This document shows, one piece after another, positions 42,296-51,063 of a stretch of 64,000 nt of DNA. Positions within the stretch are counted from its first letter, which is position 1. Each line of letters opens with the position of its first letter. The position numbers and the translations under genes are program-made. The notes under the pieces are model-generated. The model searched no databases, had not been told where the DNA came from, and was given only the letters and a program-made list of their open reading frames with translations. Location: NCBI GenBank assembly GCA_036496285.1, contig DASXLI010000036.1:1-64000 (forward strand), in the 5' to 3' direction. This DNA comes from DP-19 sp036496285. GTDB taxonomy: Bacteria; Desulfobacterota; Binatia; UTPRO1.

Positions 42296-42744
42296 GGCTC
42301 GTCCCTCGGCTCCACGGTGATGCCGCCCGCCGCGAGCGCTGGCCCGAGCTCGCCGAGCGTGAGGATCTCGTCGACGCCGAAGACGCCCGGCGTGAGCGTG
42401 CCGTCGTGCGCGCGCTCGGCCAGCATCTCGGCGAACGCGAGCGTCGCGGCCGTGCTCATGCGGTAGTCGCCCGTGCCGCGCACGACGCGCGACGCGAGAA
42501 GCGCGCGTTCCCGGCGGACGTTCACCCAGTGTGCGGTCGGCTGGCGGCTCGGCTCGCCAGGCGTCCGGCCGGCGCCGAGCGCGAACACGCGGGCGGGGAC
42601 GCGCGATGCGATGCCGAGCGCGTTCAGCGCGTGGACGGTGGCGTTCACGGCCGCGGGACGGAAGGCCACGTAGGCACGCGTGGCGCGTCCGTCGGCGACG
42701 TGCGCATGCCATCCGGCGTTGACTGCGGCGTTCCCGCGGTTCAT
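42292..42744 (-). CDS. Probable C-terminal fragment of a saccharopine-dehydrogenase-like protein
   Basis: About 150 residues ending in VVRGTGDYRMSTAATLAFAEML and a Gly-rich tail, which resembles the C-terminal end of saccharopine-reductase/trans-acting enoyl-reductase-like proteins (typically 350-400 aa). The NAD-binding N-terminal half is absent because the upstream side is occupied by the divergent flavoprotein gene. An ATG at 42771 is possible but overlaps that gene. It overlaps the MAPEG start by ATGA, so it may still be translated. A remnant is more likely than a full-length gene. Confidence 0.45.
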   Translation of the reverse strand: MNRGNAAVNAGWHAHVADGRATRAYVAFRPAAVNATVHALNALGIASRVPARVFALGAGRTPGEPSRQPTAHWVNVRRERALLASRVVRGTGDYRMSTAATLAFAEMLAERAHDGTLTPGVFGVDEILTLGELGPALAAGGITVEPRDEP

Positions 42745-42757
42745 GCGTAGAGCGACC

Positions 42758-44443
42758 ATGGCCGTCGTCACGCGCGGTGTTCTCGATACCCGCTTCGATC
42801 AGATGTTTCCCGTCCTCACGGCCGCCGAGATCGCGCGCCTGCGGCGCTTCGGCGAGCCCCGCTCCTACGACACGGCCGACCGCCTCGTCTCGACCGGCGA
42901 GGTGAGCCCTGGGATGATGATCGTGCTGAGCGGTGAGGTCGCCGTGACGCAGCACAATCTCCTCGGCCGCGATCAGCCCATCGTGACGCACGGTCCCGGC
43001 CACTTCATGGGCGAGCTGGCGCAGCTCGCCGGCCGTCCGTCGCTCGTCGACGTGCAGGCGACGAAGCCGGTCGAGGTGCTGGTGATCCCGTCGCCGCGCA
43101 TGCGCGACGTGCTGGTGCGCGAGGCCGAGCTCGGCGAGCGCATCATGCGGGCGCTGATCCTCCGCCGGGTCGGTCTTCTCGAGTCGAACATCGTCGGGCC
43201 GGTGATCCTCGGCCACGCCAACCATCCCGACGTGCTGCGACTCTCCGGGTTCCTCTCCCGCAACGGCCACCCGCACCACACGCTCGACCCCGACGAGGAC
43301 TCGTGCGCGCGGACGCTGATCGAGCGCTTCCACATCGAGGCGAAGCAGCTACCGATCGTTCTCTGTCCGAACGGGCAGATGCTGAACAACCCGAGCGAGG
43401 GCGAGCTCGCCCGCTGCATCGGGCTCTCGCAAGCGCTCGATACGAGCAAGGTCTACGACGTGGCCATCGTCGGCGCAGGTCCGGCCGGGCTCGCGGCGGC
43501 GGTCTACGCCGCGTCGGAGGGCCTCTCGACGATGGTGCTCGACAGCCGCGCTTTCGGCGGCCAGGCGGGGGCGTCGTCGCGCATCGAGAACTACCTCGGC
43601 TTCCCGACGGGCATCACCGGCATGGCGCTGATGGCGCGCGCCTACAACCAGGCCCTCAAGTTCGGCGCCGAGATCGCCATTCCCGAGCAGGTCGTGCGCC
43701 TGCAGTGCGACGTCCAGCCGAACGGCGCGCGCTATCAGGTGGGCATCGGCGGCGAGCAGCACGTCGCCGCGCGCGCCGTGGTGATCGCGAGCGGCGCCAG
43801 GTACCGCCGCCTCGACGTCGAGAACCTGGCGCAGTTCGAGGGCTCGGCGGTGCACTACTGGGCGTCGCCCCTCGAGGGCACGCTGTGTGGCGGCCAGGAG
43901 GTGGCGCTGGTCGGCGCCGGCAACTCGGCCGGGCAGGCGATCGTCTACCTGGCGACGCAGGCCACGAAGGTGTGGGTCATCGTGCGCGGCGCGAGCCTCG
44001 AGGCGAGCATGTCGCGCTACCTGGTCGACCGCATCCGCGGCCTGCCGAACGTCGAGGTGTGCCTGCGGACGGCAGTGACAGCGCTCGAAGGCGAGGGGGG
44101 CGCGCTCGACGCCGTGCGCTGGCGGAACGTCTCCCGCGGCGAGGAGACGCGCCACGCGATCCACCATCTCTTCCTCTTCATCGGCGCCGATCCCAACACG
44201 TCGTGGCTCGACGCCCCCGACGTGAACCTCGACGCAAAGGGCTTCGTCCGGACGGGCGCCGAGCTCGGCCCGGGCTACGGCCCGCTCGAGACGAGCCGCA
44301 AGGGCATCTTCGCCATCGGCGACGTGCGCGCCGCCTCGATCAAGCGCGTCGCCGCCGCCGTCGGCGAGGGCGCGCAGGTGGTCGCCGCGATCCACGCGTA
44401 TCTTGCGACGCTCCCGTCCTCATCGGCGGCGAAATCTGCCTAG
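42758..44443 (+). CDS. cNMP-binding domain fused to a thioredoxin-reductase-like flavoprotein
   Basis: A 561-residue protein. Residues about 10-115 form a cyclic-nucleotide-binding (CAP_ED) domain (STGEVSPGMMIVLSGEVAVTQ; GHFMGELAQLAGRPSLVDVQA). A thioredoxin-like linker follows (about 150-220, RFHIEAKQLPIVLCPNGQML). The rest is an FAD/NAD(P)-binding reductase: VAIVGAGPAGLAAAVYAASEG, FGGQAG, VALVGAGNSAGQA and FAIGDVRAASIKRVAAAVGEG. The CxxC of true thioredoxin reductases is missing; the place reads YWASPLEGTLCGGQ. It therefore reduces another acceptor, under nucleotide or redox control. The frame at 42680 is too long; ATG at 42758 is chosen. Confidence 0.88.
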   Translation: MAVVTRGVLDTRFDQMFPVLTAAEIARLRRFGEPRSYDTADRLVSTGEVSPGMMIVLSGEVAVTQHNLLGRDQPIVTHGPGHFMGELAQLAGRPSLVDVQATKPVEVLVIPSPRMRDVLVREAELGERIMRALILRRVGLLESNIVGPVILGHANHPDVLRLSGFLSRNGHPHHTLDPDEDSCARTLIERFHIEAKQLPIVLCPNGQMLNNPSEGELARCIGLSQALDTSKVYDVAIVGAGPAGLAAAVYAASEGLSTMVLDSRAFGGQAGASSRIENYLGFPTGITGMALMARAYNQALKFGAEIAIPEQVVRLQCDVQPNGARYQVGIGGEQHVAARAVVIASGARYRRLDVENLAQFEGSAVHYWASPLEGTLCGGQEVALVGAGNSAGQAIVYLATQATKVWVIVRGASLEASMSRYLVDRIRGLPNVEVCLRTAVTALEGEGGALDAVRWRNVSRGEETRHAIHHLFLFIGADPNTSWLDAPDVNLDAKGFVRTGAELGPGYGPLETSRKGIFAIGDVRAASIKRVAAAVGEGAQVVAAIHAYLATLPSSSAAKSA

Positions 44444-44455
44444 GCGATCCGAGTG

Positions 44456-47227
44456 CTACGGTCGCGCTTGCAGGTGCGTGACCCGCTCGATGCGCTCCAG
44501 ACCGGGAAGACCGACGGCGCCGTTTACCGACGACGAGGCCGTCGGCCCCACGCAGAGCAGGCTCGCGAGCGTCGGATCGCCGCCGTCCTGCATCGGCGCG
44601 AAGGACTGGCCGCTGGCGTCGTCGTGGCCGCCGATCTGGCCCCGGTCGAGGAAGCACTCGCGGAAGCGGCCGTCGCTGCAGGTCTCGTACGCGCAGGTGC
44701 CTCCGGGGCAGTCGGTCGGCGGGCTCGCGGAGCCGGTGCAGGTCGAGCCCGGGCCGCAATCGGAATCGAACGAGCAGCGGAAGCCCGGGCTCAGGCCGCC
44801 GGCGCACGTCGCGTAGCACACCTGCGCGGCGCGCGTGCCGCCGACGCAGCTCCGTAGACCCTGCGCGACGCAGTCGGCGTCGTCGCCGCACTGGATCATC
44901 GTGCCGTTCGGGCTGCAGAAGGTCTCCAAGGGACCCGTCTGGCAGATGCCGTCGTTCGGTCCGGGCGCGCCGCCCGGGACGCAGTCGAGCGCGCCGCCGT
45001 CGCATTGATTCGGTGCCGTCTGGACTCCCGGTACTACGCACCCGCCGCTCGGGCATTGGCTGTTGACGGAGCACGGCGTGCCGTTCTTGGGGCCACCGGT
45101 GCAGCGTCGGCCGCCGCACACGGTCGCGCCTACGGCCGTGCAGTCCGCGTTCGAGCTGCACGCGGTCGCCGCGGCGTCGTTGCAGGTATCGCACACGCAC
45201 TTGCCGCCGGTGAAGCCCGGGGCGCGGCAGCTCGGGCTGCCGGCGCTGAGCGTCTTCGTGAGCGTGCTCGTCGAGGTGCCGAAGGGATACGTCGTCGAGG
45301 CAATACGTGCACCCGGGTTCGGGCGGCAGTCGAAGCTCGTCGGCCCCAGGATGGGATTCGAGCTCGAGCCGTTCACGTCGCATGAGCTGCCGGCGTCGAT
45401 GCCTTCCGCGCACGTGCCGTCGCGCTTGCCGTCGTTGGATGCCACGTCACCGAGGCAGCGCGGACAGCCGATGCGGACAGTGAGGCCACTGTAGATGCGC
45501 TCGGCGAGCACGGTGTTGGTCGCGAGCGTCCCGGACTCGAGATTGACCGTGCCCGTGACCGGTCCCGCGTAGTACTGCTCGACGCATGCCGAAACGCCGC
45601 CGACGGTGACTGGAATGTACGTGCTCGCGTAGTAGGCGCACGTGCCACTGTTGCAGCCGCCGTTGCCATGGCAATCGACGCGGGTGTCGTCCACGCAGCG
45701 CCGATTGTTGATCTGGCCGCCGGTCTTCAGCGCGTAGTTGGCTGCATAGATGTTCGGTACCGGTCCCGCGAGGGTGCACGTCCCGCACGGACGGCTCGGA
45801 GAGTCGCAGCCGGTGATCCCGACGGTGTACGTGCCGCCGCTCGGGAGCTCCACGTCGTGCGCGATGCCCGTCCAGCCGCGATCGACGACGGCGCCCATGC
45901 CGATCCCGGTCATCTCCAGCGTCTTCGGGCAATCGCACTGGCACGCGTTGCTGCAGAAGAAGCCGGGCGCCGAATTCGGGCAGAAGCTGTTCGGCGGATC
46001 GCAACTCTCGCCGGGGTCGATGACGCCGTTCCCGCAGAGCGGGCCCGGGGTGGCCGTCGGTCCGGGTATGGGAGTTGCGCCTTCGCCGAGCGCATAGAGC
46101 TTGTGGTCGTCGGCGCCGACGTAGACCGTGCCGTCCGCGCCGATCGCGGGCGAAGAGTTGACGGTGTCCTGGGTGAGGACGCGCCATCGCAGACTGCCGG
46201 CGGAGTCGATCGCATAGACGTAACCGTCCGTCGAGCCGACGAAGACCGTCCCGTCGGAGCCGATCGCCGGCGAGGAGCCGCGAATCCCGGCGCCGGTCTG
46301 GTACTCCCACTTCTCGCTGCCGTTCGCGTTGACCGCATAGAGGATCCCGTCCATGGACCCGACGTAGATCGTGCCGTCGCCCGTGATCGCCGGGGCCGAG
46401 CCCACGATGTTGCTCTTCGTGAGGAACAGCCACTTGAAGGCGCCGCTCGACGTGAACGCCTCCAACAGATGGTTCTGCCAGCCGACGTAGACGTTGCCGC
46501 CGGCGTCGATCGCCGCCGCCGTGTTTCCGGGCGTGCGGCCGCTCGACACCTGCCAGACGAGATTGCCGGCGCCGTCGAGCGCGAGGAAGTCGGGGCTCTG
46601 CACGCCGCCGACGTAGACGGTGCCGTTCAGCGCGACGGCCGGCGCCCCGACGATCGACGGCCCGGGATAGACGAAGTAGCTCCACTGCTGCGCGCCGGTG
46701 GCGTCGACCGCATACACGGTACCGGTCGTCGAGCCGATGTAGACTTGACCGGCGAACGAGAGCGCGGGTGACGAGCTCGGCGCACCGCCGATGATCGGGA
46801 ACGTCCACTTCGACGTGCCGATGGGGTTCACGGCGTGGAGGCCGTCGCTCGCCCCGACGTAGATCGTGCCGTCGGCCGCGACGGCCGGCGACGAGCTCAC
46901 CGGGCCGGTCCCGACGGCGAGCTTCCACTTGAGCGAGCCCGTCGGGTTGATCGCGTACAGATGCCCGTCGTCCGACCCGACGTAGATCGTGCCGTCGTCC
47001 GCGATGGCGGGCGAGGAGCGCACCGCGCCGCCGCAGTCGAACGTCCACTTCACGATGCCGTTGTTGGCGCTGGTCGAGAACTGGCTCCGGCCCTGCTGGA
47101 AGAGGTCATGATGGAACTTCGGCCACGTGGCCTGGAGCGGCGGATTGCACGCCGACACGAGGACGGCGACGCCGAGCCACGAGAGCGCGGGTCGCCGCCG
47201 GACGCACGTTCGCATCGTTCCCTGCAT
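44456..47227 (-). CDS. Lipoprotein with PQQ-like beta-propeller and Cys-rich C-terminal region
   Basis: A 923-residue exported lipoprotein; AAGGAGG precedes the ATG at 47227 and the lipobox is LVSAC with Cys27. Residues about 35-390 contain eight PQQ-like blades (repeated SSPAIADDGTIYVGSDDGHLYAINPTGSLKW type). A PTP linker follows and then CGNGVIDPGESCDPP, the Myxococcus-type repeat, and a long Cys-rich beta region with several CTGGPxxGxxC...CPSGGC mini-modules. The tail ends GLPGLERIERVTHLQARP. It probably sits on the outer surface or in the periplasm. The propeller has no visible PQQ-ligand residues, so it is likely a scaffold rather than an enzyme. Confidence 0.88.
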   Translation of the reverse strand: MQGTMRTCVRRRPALSWLGVAVLVSACNPPLQATWPKFHHDLFQQGRSQFSTSANNGIVKWTFDCGGAVRSSPAIADDGTIYVGSDDGHLYAINPTGSLKWKLAVGTGPVSSSPAVAADGTIYVGASDGLHAVNPIGTSKWTFPIIGGAPSSSPALSFAGQVYIGSTTGTVYAVDATGAQQWSYFVYPGPSIVGAPAVALNGTVYVGGVQSPDFLALDGAGNLVWQVSSGRTPGNTAAAIDAGGNVYVGWQNHLLEAFTSSGAFKWLFLTKSNIVGSAPAITGDGTIYVGSMDGILYAVNANGSEKWEYQTGAGIRGSSPAIGSDGTVFVGSTDGYVYAIDSAGSLRWRVLTQDTVNSSPAIGADGTVYVGADDHKLYALGEGATPIPGPTATPGPLCGNGVIDPGESCDPPNSFCPNSAPGFFCSNACQCDCPKTLEMTGIGMGAVVDRGWTGIAHDVELPSGGTYTVGITGCDSPSRPCGTCTLAGPVPNIYAANYALKTGGQINNRRCVDDTRVDCHGNGGCNSGTCAYYASTYIPVTVGGVSACVEQYYAGPVTGTVNLESGTLATNTVLAERIYSGLTVRIGCPRCLGDVASNDGKRDGTCAEGIDAGSSCDVNGSSSNPILGPTSFDCRPNPGARIASTTYPFGTSTSTLTKTLSAGSPSCRAPGFTGGKCVCDTCNDAAATACSSNADCTAVGATVCGGRRCTGGPKNGTPCSVNSQCPSGGCVVPGVQTAPNQCDGGALDCVPGGAPGPNDGICQTGPLETFCSPNGTMIQCGDDADCVAQGLRSCVGGTRAAQVCYATCAGGLSPGFRCSFDSDCGPGSTCTGSASPPTDCPGGTCAYETCSDGRFRECFLDRGQIGGHDDASGQSFAPMQDGGDPTLASLLCVGPTASSSVNGAVGLPGLERIERVTHLQARP

Positions 47228-47336
47228 CGACGAGCCTCCTTCCGACCGCGGGTGGCGGACGGCATGGCACAAGTATCGACGAATGGAAACGACGAACGCG
47301 CGTCCGGGAGGCGACGGCGCCAGAATGAGACGGAAG

Positions 47337-47807
47337 CTACTCGGGTTTGACTGCGCCTCGGCGCGTCATCCCCGGCAGCCCCTTGCCGGTCTCGAGGTAG
47401 GTCTTCAGGCTCGCGAGCACGACCGGCCAGCCGAACGTGATGCCGCGCAGCATCTGGGAACCGGGCTCGAGGTCCTCGTGCGTGACGGTGAGGCGGACCA
47501 TGTGCTGGTACGGCGCGATGTCGTAGGTGACGCGCGAGATCTTCGCCAGGTCGCCGGCGCTCTCGGGCGACGACCAGGTGACGACGAGCCGGTGCGGCGC
47601 CTCCGCCTCGACCACCTTGCCGACGATGTCGACCTGCGAGGGGTCATCGTAGTCCTGATGCTTCCACGCCGAGCCGACCTTCCAGTCGGAGGCGTTGTTG
47701 TGGCGGCCCCAGTATTCCTTCGTCACCTCGCCGTCGGTGAGCGCGGTCCACACCTTGTCGGGGGTGGCGTTGATGTACGTGACGTAGACGAACTTCGGCT
47801 TGCTCAT
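47337..47807 (-). CDS. SRPBCC (AHSA1-type) family protein
   Basis: A 156-residue protein starting MSKPKFVYVTYINATPDKVW, then ALTDGEVTKEYWGRHNNASDWKVG and SAWKHQDYDD; LEPGSQMLRGITFGWPVVLASLKTYLETG is typical of the AHSA1/START-like fold. These proteins bind hydrophobic ligands in a cavity. It overlaps the ArsR gene by ATGA, a common pairing in which the regulator controls the SRPBCC gene. Confidence 0.88.
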   Translation of the reverse strand: MSKPKFVYVTYINATPDKVWTALTDGEVTKEYWGRHNNASDWKVGSAWKHQDYDDPSQVDIVGKVVEAEAPHRLVVTWSSPESAGDLAKISRVTYDIAPYQHMVRLTVTHEDLEPGSQMLRGITFGWPVVLASLKTYLETGKGLPGMTRRGAVKPE

Positions 47808-48163
47808 GACTCCTCCTCGAGACCTTTCTTCAGCTCGTGCAGCGCCCGCAGACGGTGGCGCTCGAACTTGCCGATCCAGCGCTCGTAGATTTCGCCGATC
47901 GGCACCGGGTTCAGGTAGTGCAGCTTCTCGCGCCCGCGCCGTACGCTGGCGACGAGGTTCGCGTCCTCCAGCAGGACGAGGTGCTTGGTCACCGCCTGGC
48001 GCGTCATGCGCAGCCCCGCGCACAGCTCGCCGAGGGTCTGGCCGGCCTCGGCGTGCAGCCGGTCGAGCAGCTCGCGGCGGCTTGGATCGGCAAGAGCTTT
48101 GAACACCAGATCGACATGCGGTCGTCCCACCGCTCCGGATAATAGGCAACTGAACAGTTGCAT
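47804..48163 (-). CDS. ArsR-family transcriptional repressor
   Basis: A 119-residue protein with the winged helix-turn-helix of ArsR: LVFKALADPSRRELLDRLHAE, then GQTLGELCAGLRMTRQAVTKHLVLLEDANLVAS, and the wing RRGREKLHYLNPVP. No metal-binding cysteine motif (CVC) is visible, so it is a non-metal ArsR of the kind linked with SRPBCC genes. The ATG at 48163 lies inside a palindrome; a GTG at 48106 (VFKALAD) is a possible alternative start. A candidate operator is listed separately. Confidence 0.88.
   Translation of the reverse strand: MQLFSCLLSGAVGRPHVDLVFKALADPSRRELLDRLHAEAGQTLGELCAGLRMTRQAVTKHLVLLEDANLVASVRRGREKLHYLNPVPIGEIYERWIGKFERHRLRALHELKKGLEEES
48146..48161. promoter_or_regulatory. Candidate ArsR operator (perfect palindrome)
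   Basis: GCAACTG-AA-CAGTTGC: 7-bp perfect inverted arms with a 2-bp centre, located at the ArsR start codon and between it and the plus-strand gene at 48232. Autoregulation would fit the location. The sequence is not GC-rich, in contrast to its surroundings. Confidence 0.5.
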
Positions 48164-48231
48164 GTCAACCGAGGTGCGCCGAGCGGAAAGCCGCCGCTTG
48201 CCAGCCATCGTCGCTTCGGCAAGATGGCGGC

Positions 48232-48759
48232 GTGACGGCCGAGGCGTGGGCGCAGCAGCTCGAGGCGTGGCATGATTTCTACGTGATCCTGGGAAGCGCC
48301 GCCGCCGGGCTGACCGGGCTCATGTTCGTGGTCGTGTCGCTGCGCCAGGGCCCAGCCGTGCCGCGCTCCACGGCGGCCGTCCGTGCGTTCCTCACCCCGA
48401 CGGTCGTCTTCTTCACGACGATCGTCCTGGTCTCGGCGACGATGACGGTTCCGCCGCTGCCGGAGCCCGTGCTCGGCGGACTGCTCGCCGCCGGCGGCGT
48501 CGGCGCGCTCGTCTACATGGCGATCACCCGCGTGCACAGCCTCTGGCGCGAGAGCAACCTCGATCGTCCGGACTGGTTCTGGTACGCCGGCCTGCCGATG
48601 CTCGGCTACGGGCTCCTCACCGCCGCCGGCATCGGCCTCCTCGCGCGTGTCGGCGCCGCGCTCTACCTGGTCGGCGCGACGATGCTCCTGCTCCTCGTGA
48701 ACGGCATCCGCAACGCCTGGGACCTCGTGATCTGGACGACGCGACAGCCGTCCGCGTGA
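48232..48759 (+). CDS. Integral membrane protein, unknown family
   Basis: A 175-residue protein with GTG start and about four hydrophobic helices (around 22-45, 50-75, 82-103 and 120-170). It begins MTAEAWAQQLEAWHDFYVILGSAAAGLTGLM. This resembles small uncharacterised membrane proteins of GC-rich bacteria. The N-terminal region before the first helix is amphipathic. It is divergent from the ArsR gene and shares the palindrome region. No function is proposed. Confidence 0.65.
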   Translation: MTAEAWAQQLEAWHDFYVILGSAAAGLTGLMFVVVSLRQGPAVPRSTAAVRAFLTPTVVFFTTIVLVSATMTVPPLPEPVLGGLLAAGGVGALVYMAITRVHSLWRESNLDRPDWFWYAGLPMLGYGLLTAAGIGLLARVGAALYLVGATMLLLLVNGIRNAWDLVIWTTRQPSA

Positions 48760-48811
48760 GCGGGCCGGCCGCGTCTTGACCGGTGTCGGTGCCGGGCAGT
48801 AGCGTCGGCTG

Positions 48812-51061
48812 GTGCCCCGTAGTCTCGCCAGGCACGCGCGCGCGACGCCCCTGCCGCCGACCGTCGATGTCGACGTCTTTCGCCAGATGGCGGACCGGTC
48901 GAACGAGGGGTTCTACCTGGTCGACCGGCGCGGCCGCTTCCTCTACGTCAACGCCAAGGGCCATGCGCAGATGGGCGGCTACACGATGGAGGAGCTGCTC
49001 TCCCTGACCGTCGCCGACATCTGTCCCGACATCTCCCAGGAGCAATTCGAGGAGAACATCGCCGCCGCGGCGCCGGGGCCGTTTCCGACCATGGAGGCCT
49101 GGACCCGCAGGAAGGATGGGTCGCTCTTCCTCTGCGAGGTGAGCACCGCCTCGCTCGAGTTCCGCGGCGAGCTCCAGCTCTTCGGCGTGGCGCGCGACGT
49201 CACCGAGCGCAACGCGGTCGAGGCGGTGCGCAAGCATCTCGCCCTGCGCCTCCTGCAGACGATCGAGGAGGAGCGCCAGCGCGTGGCGCGCGAGCTGCAC
49301 GACGACGTCGGGCAGGCGCTCGCGACCATCGGCGTGCTGCTCGACGCGATCGAGATGGGACCGCCGGCCGTGCCCGAGTCCGTGCGGCCGTCGCTCGCCA
49401 GGACGCGCGCGACGATCGCGACGATCACGGAGTCGCTCGCGCGCATCGTACGCGAGTACCATCCCGCCGAGCTGCTCGGCCTCGGGCTCGAGGACACGCT
49501 GCGCGCGCACACGCGACACTTTGCCGAGCGCCACGGGCTCGCGCTGCGCCTCGACACCGAGCCGGTGGAAGGGGTGCTGACGCCCGAGCAGGAGCTGCAC
49601 GTGTATCGGGTCGTGCAGGAGGCGCTCGTGAACGTCGCCCGCCACGCGCGCGCCCGCTCGGTCGACGTGGCGCTCACCCGCGAGGCCGAGCGGCTCGTCG
49701 TCCGCGTGCGCGACGACGGCGCGGGCATCGTCGAGGGCGGCGCGACGGACGCGACCGGGGCCGAGGCGTCGACGCACGGCATCGGCCTCGTCACGATGCG
49801 CGAGCGCGCGACGCTCCTGCAGGCGGAGCTCTCCGTCGAGAGCGCGGACGGGAAGGGTACGACGGTGCAGCTCGTCGTGCCGCTGGCCGGTGCCGACGCC
49901 GTCCCGCCGCCACCCGCCGGCGACCTGCCGCCTGCCTTCGATCCGGCCGATCCGCTGCCGGCGAAGCGCGGCGCGCCCGCGCTCAAGGGGCCCGCGCGCG
50001 GGCCGCTGCCCGAGGCGCTCGACCGGGAAGTGTTCCGCCGGATGGCGGACATGGCGAGCGAGGCGCTGATGCTCGCCGACCACGACGCGCGCTTCGTCTA
50101 CGTCAACGACCGCGCCTGCACGCTGTCCGGCTTCAGCCGCGACGAGCTGCTCACGATGCGGATCTCGGACCTCAATCCGGATTTCCCGCTCGACGTCTGG
50201 AAGAAATGGTCGGCGACGACGCGCGGCGCGGTCCCGCCCTTCGAGTCGCGCCACTGGTGCAAGGACGGCTCGCTGACCCCGGTCGAGATCAGCGCCGCGC
50301 GCATCGAGCGGCCGGGCGATCCGTACTTCTTCGCCGTGATCCGCGACATCCGCGACCGCAAGGAGACGGAGGCGGCGCAGCACGGCTTCACCCGCCGGCT
50401 GCTGCACACGCTCGAGGCGGAACGGCGCCGGGTCGCGCGCGAGCTGCACGACGAGGTCGGGCAGGGGATCGCCGCGGTCGGCGTCCTGCTGCACACGCTC
50501 GAGCGCACCCCGGGCTCGATTCCCGAGAGCCTCGACCGCGAGCTCGCCGCGACCTACGCGACGATCCGTCAGATCACCGAGTCCGTTGCGCGCATCGTGC
50601 GCGACTACCATCCCGCCGACCTGCTGGCGCTCGGCCTCGAGGAGACGGTGCGCACCCACGCGTGCCAGTTCGCGCAGCGTCACGGGCTCGAGCTGCGGCT
50701 CGCCACCATTCCGACGGACGGCCTGCTCTCGGACGAGAGCGCGCTGCACGTCTACCGCATCGTGCAGGAGGCGCTGGCCAACGTCGCGCGCCACGCGCAC
50801 GCCCGCCGCGTCAGCGTGCGGCTGGTGAAGCGCTGGCGGCGCATCGTCGTGAGCGTGCGCGACGACGGCATCGGCTTCGAGCCGGCCCGCACGCGCGCTG
50901 GCCGCTTGGGGCTGGTCGCGATGCGCGAGCGCGCCGCGCTCATGGGCGGCGTGCTCGACATCCGCTCGCGCCCGCGCCGCGGCACCGACGTCCGTCTGAC
51001 GGTCGATGTCGCGAGCACGCGCGGCGCGGCTCGTGCACGCGCGGCCGGATCGAGGGGGTGA
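48812..51061 (+). CDS. Histidine kinase with two complete PAS-HisKA_3-HATPase modules
   Basis: A 749-residue protein with GTG start. Module 1: a PAS domain about 22-135, a HisKA_3 helix with phosphoacceptor His163 (RVARELHDDVGQAL), and HATPase_c with N-box Asn274 (VVQEALVNVARHA). Module 2: PAS about 404-515, His546 (RVARELHDEVGQGI) and Asn657 (VQEALANVARHA). The halves align end to end, so the gene is an internal duplication joined by a Pro-rich stretch (362-400). NarX-type kinases signal to LuxR-type regulators; none is nearby. There is no transmembrane segment, so the kinase is cytoplasmic. Both modules keep the key residues. Confidence 0.92.
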   Translation: MPRSLARHARATPLPPTVDVDVFRQMADRSNEGFYLVDRRGRFLYVNAKGHAQMGGYTMEELLSLTVADICPDISQEQFEENIAAAAPGPFPTMEAWTRRKDGSLFLCEVSTASLEFRGELQLFGVARDVTERNAVEAVRKHLALRLLQTIEEERQRVARELHDDVGQALATIGVLLDAIEMGPPAVPESVRPSLARTRATIATITESLARIVREYHPAELLGLGLEDTLRAHTRHFAERHGLALRLDTEPVEGVLTPEQELHVYRVVQEALVNVARHARARSVDVALTREAERLVVRVRDDGAGIVEGGATDATGAEASTHGIGLVTMRERATLLQAELSVESADGKGTTVQLVVPLAGADAVPPPPAGDLPPAFDPADPLPAKRGAPALKGPARGPLPEALDREVFRRMADMASEALMLADHDARFVYVNDRACTLSGFSRDELLTMRISDLNPDFPLDVWKKWSATTRGAVPPFESRHWCKDGSLTPVEISAARIERPGDPYFFAVIRDIRDRKETEAAQHGFTRRLLHTLEAERRRVARELHDEVGQGIAAVGVLLHTLERTPGSIPESLDRELAATYATIRQITESVARIVRDYHPADLLALGLEETVRTHACQFAQRHGLELRLATIPTDGLLSDESALHVYRIVQEALANVARHAHARRVSVRLVKRWRRIVVSVRDDGIGFEPARTRAGRLGLVAMRERAALMGGVLDIRSRPRRGTDVRLTVDVASTRGAARARAAGSRG

Positions 51062-51063
51062 GC

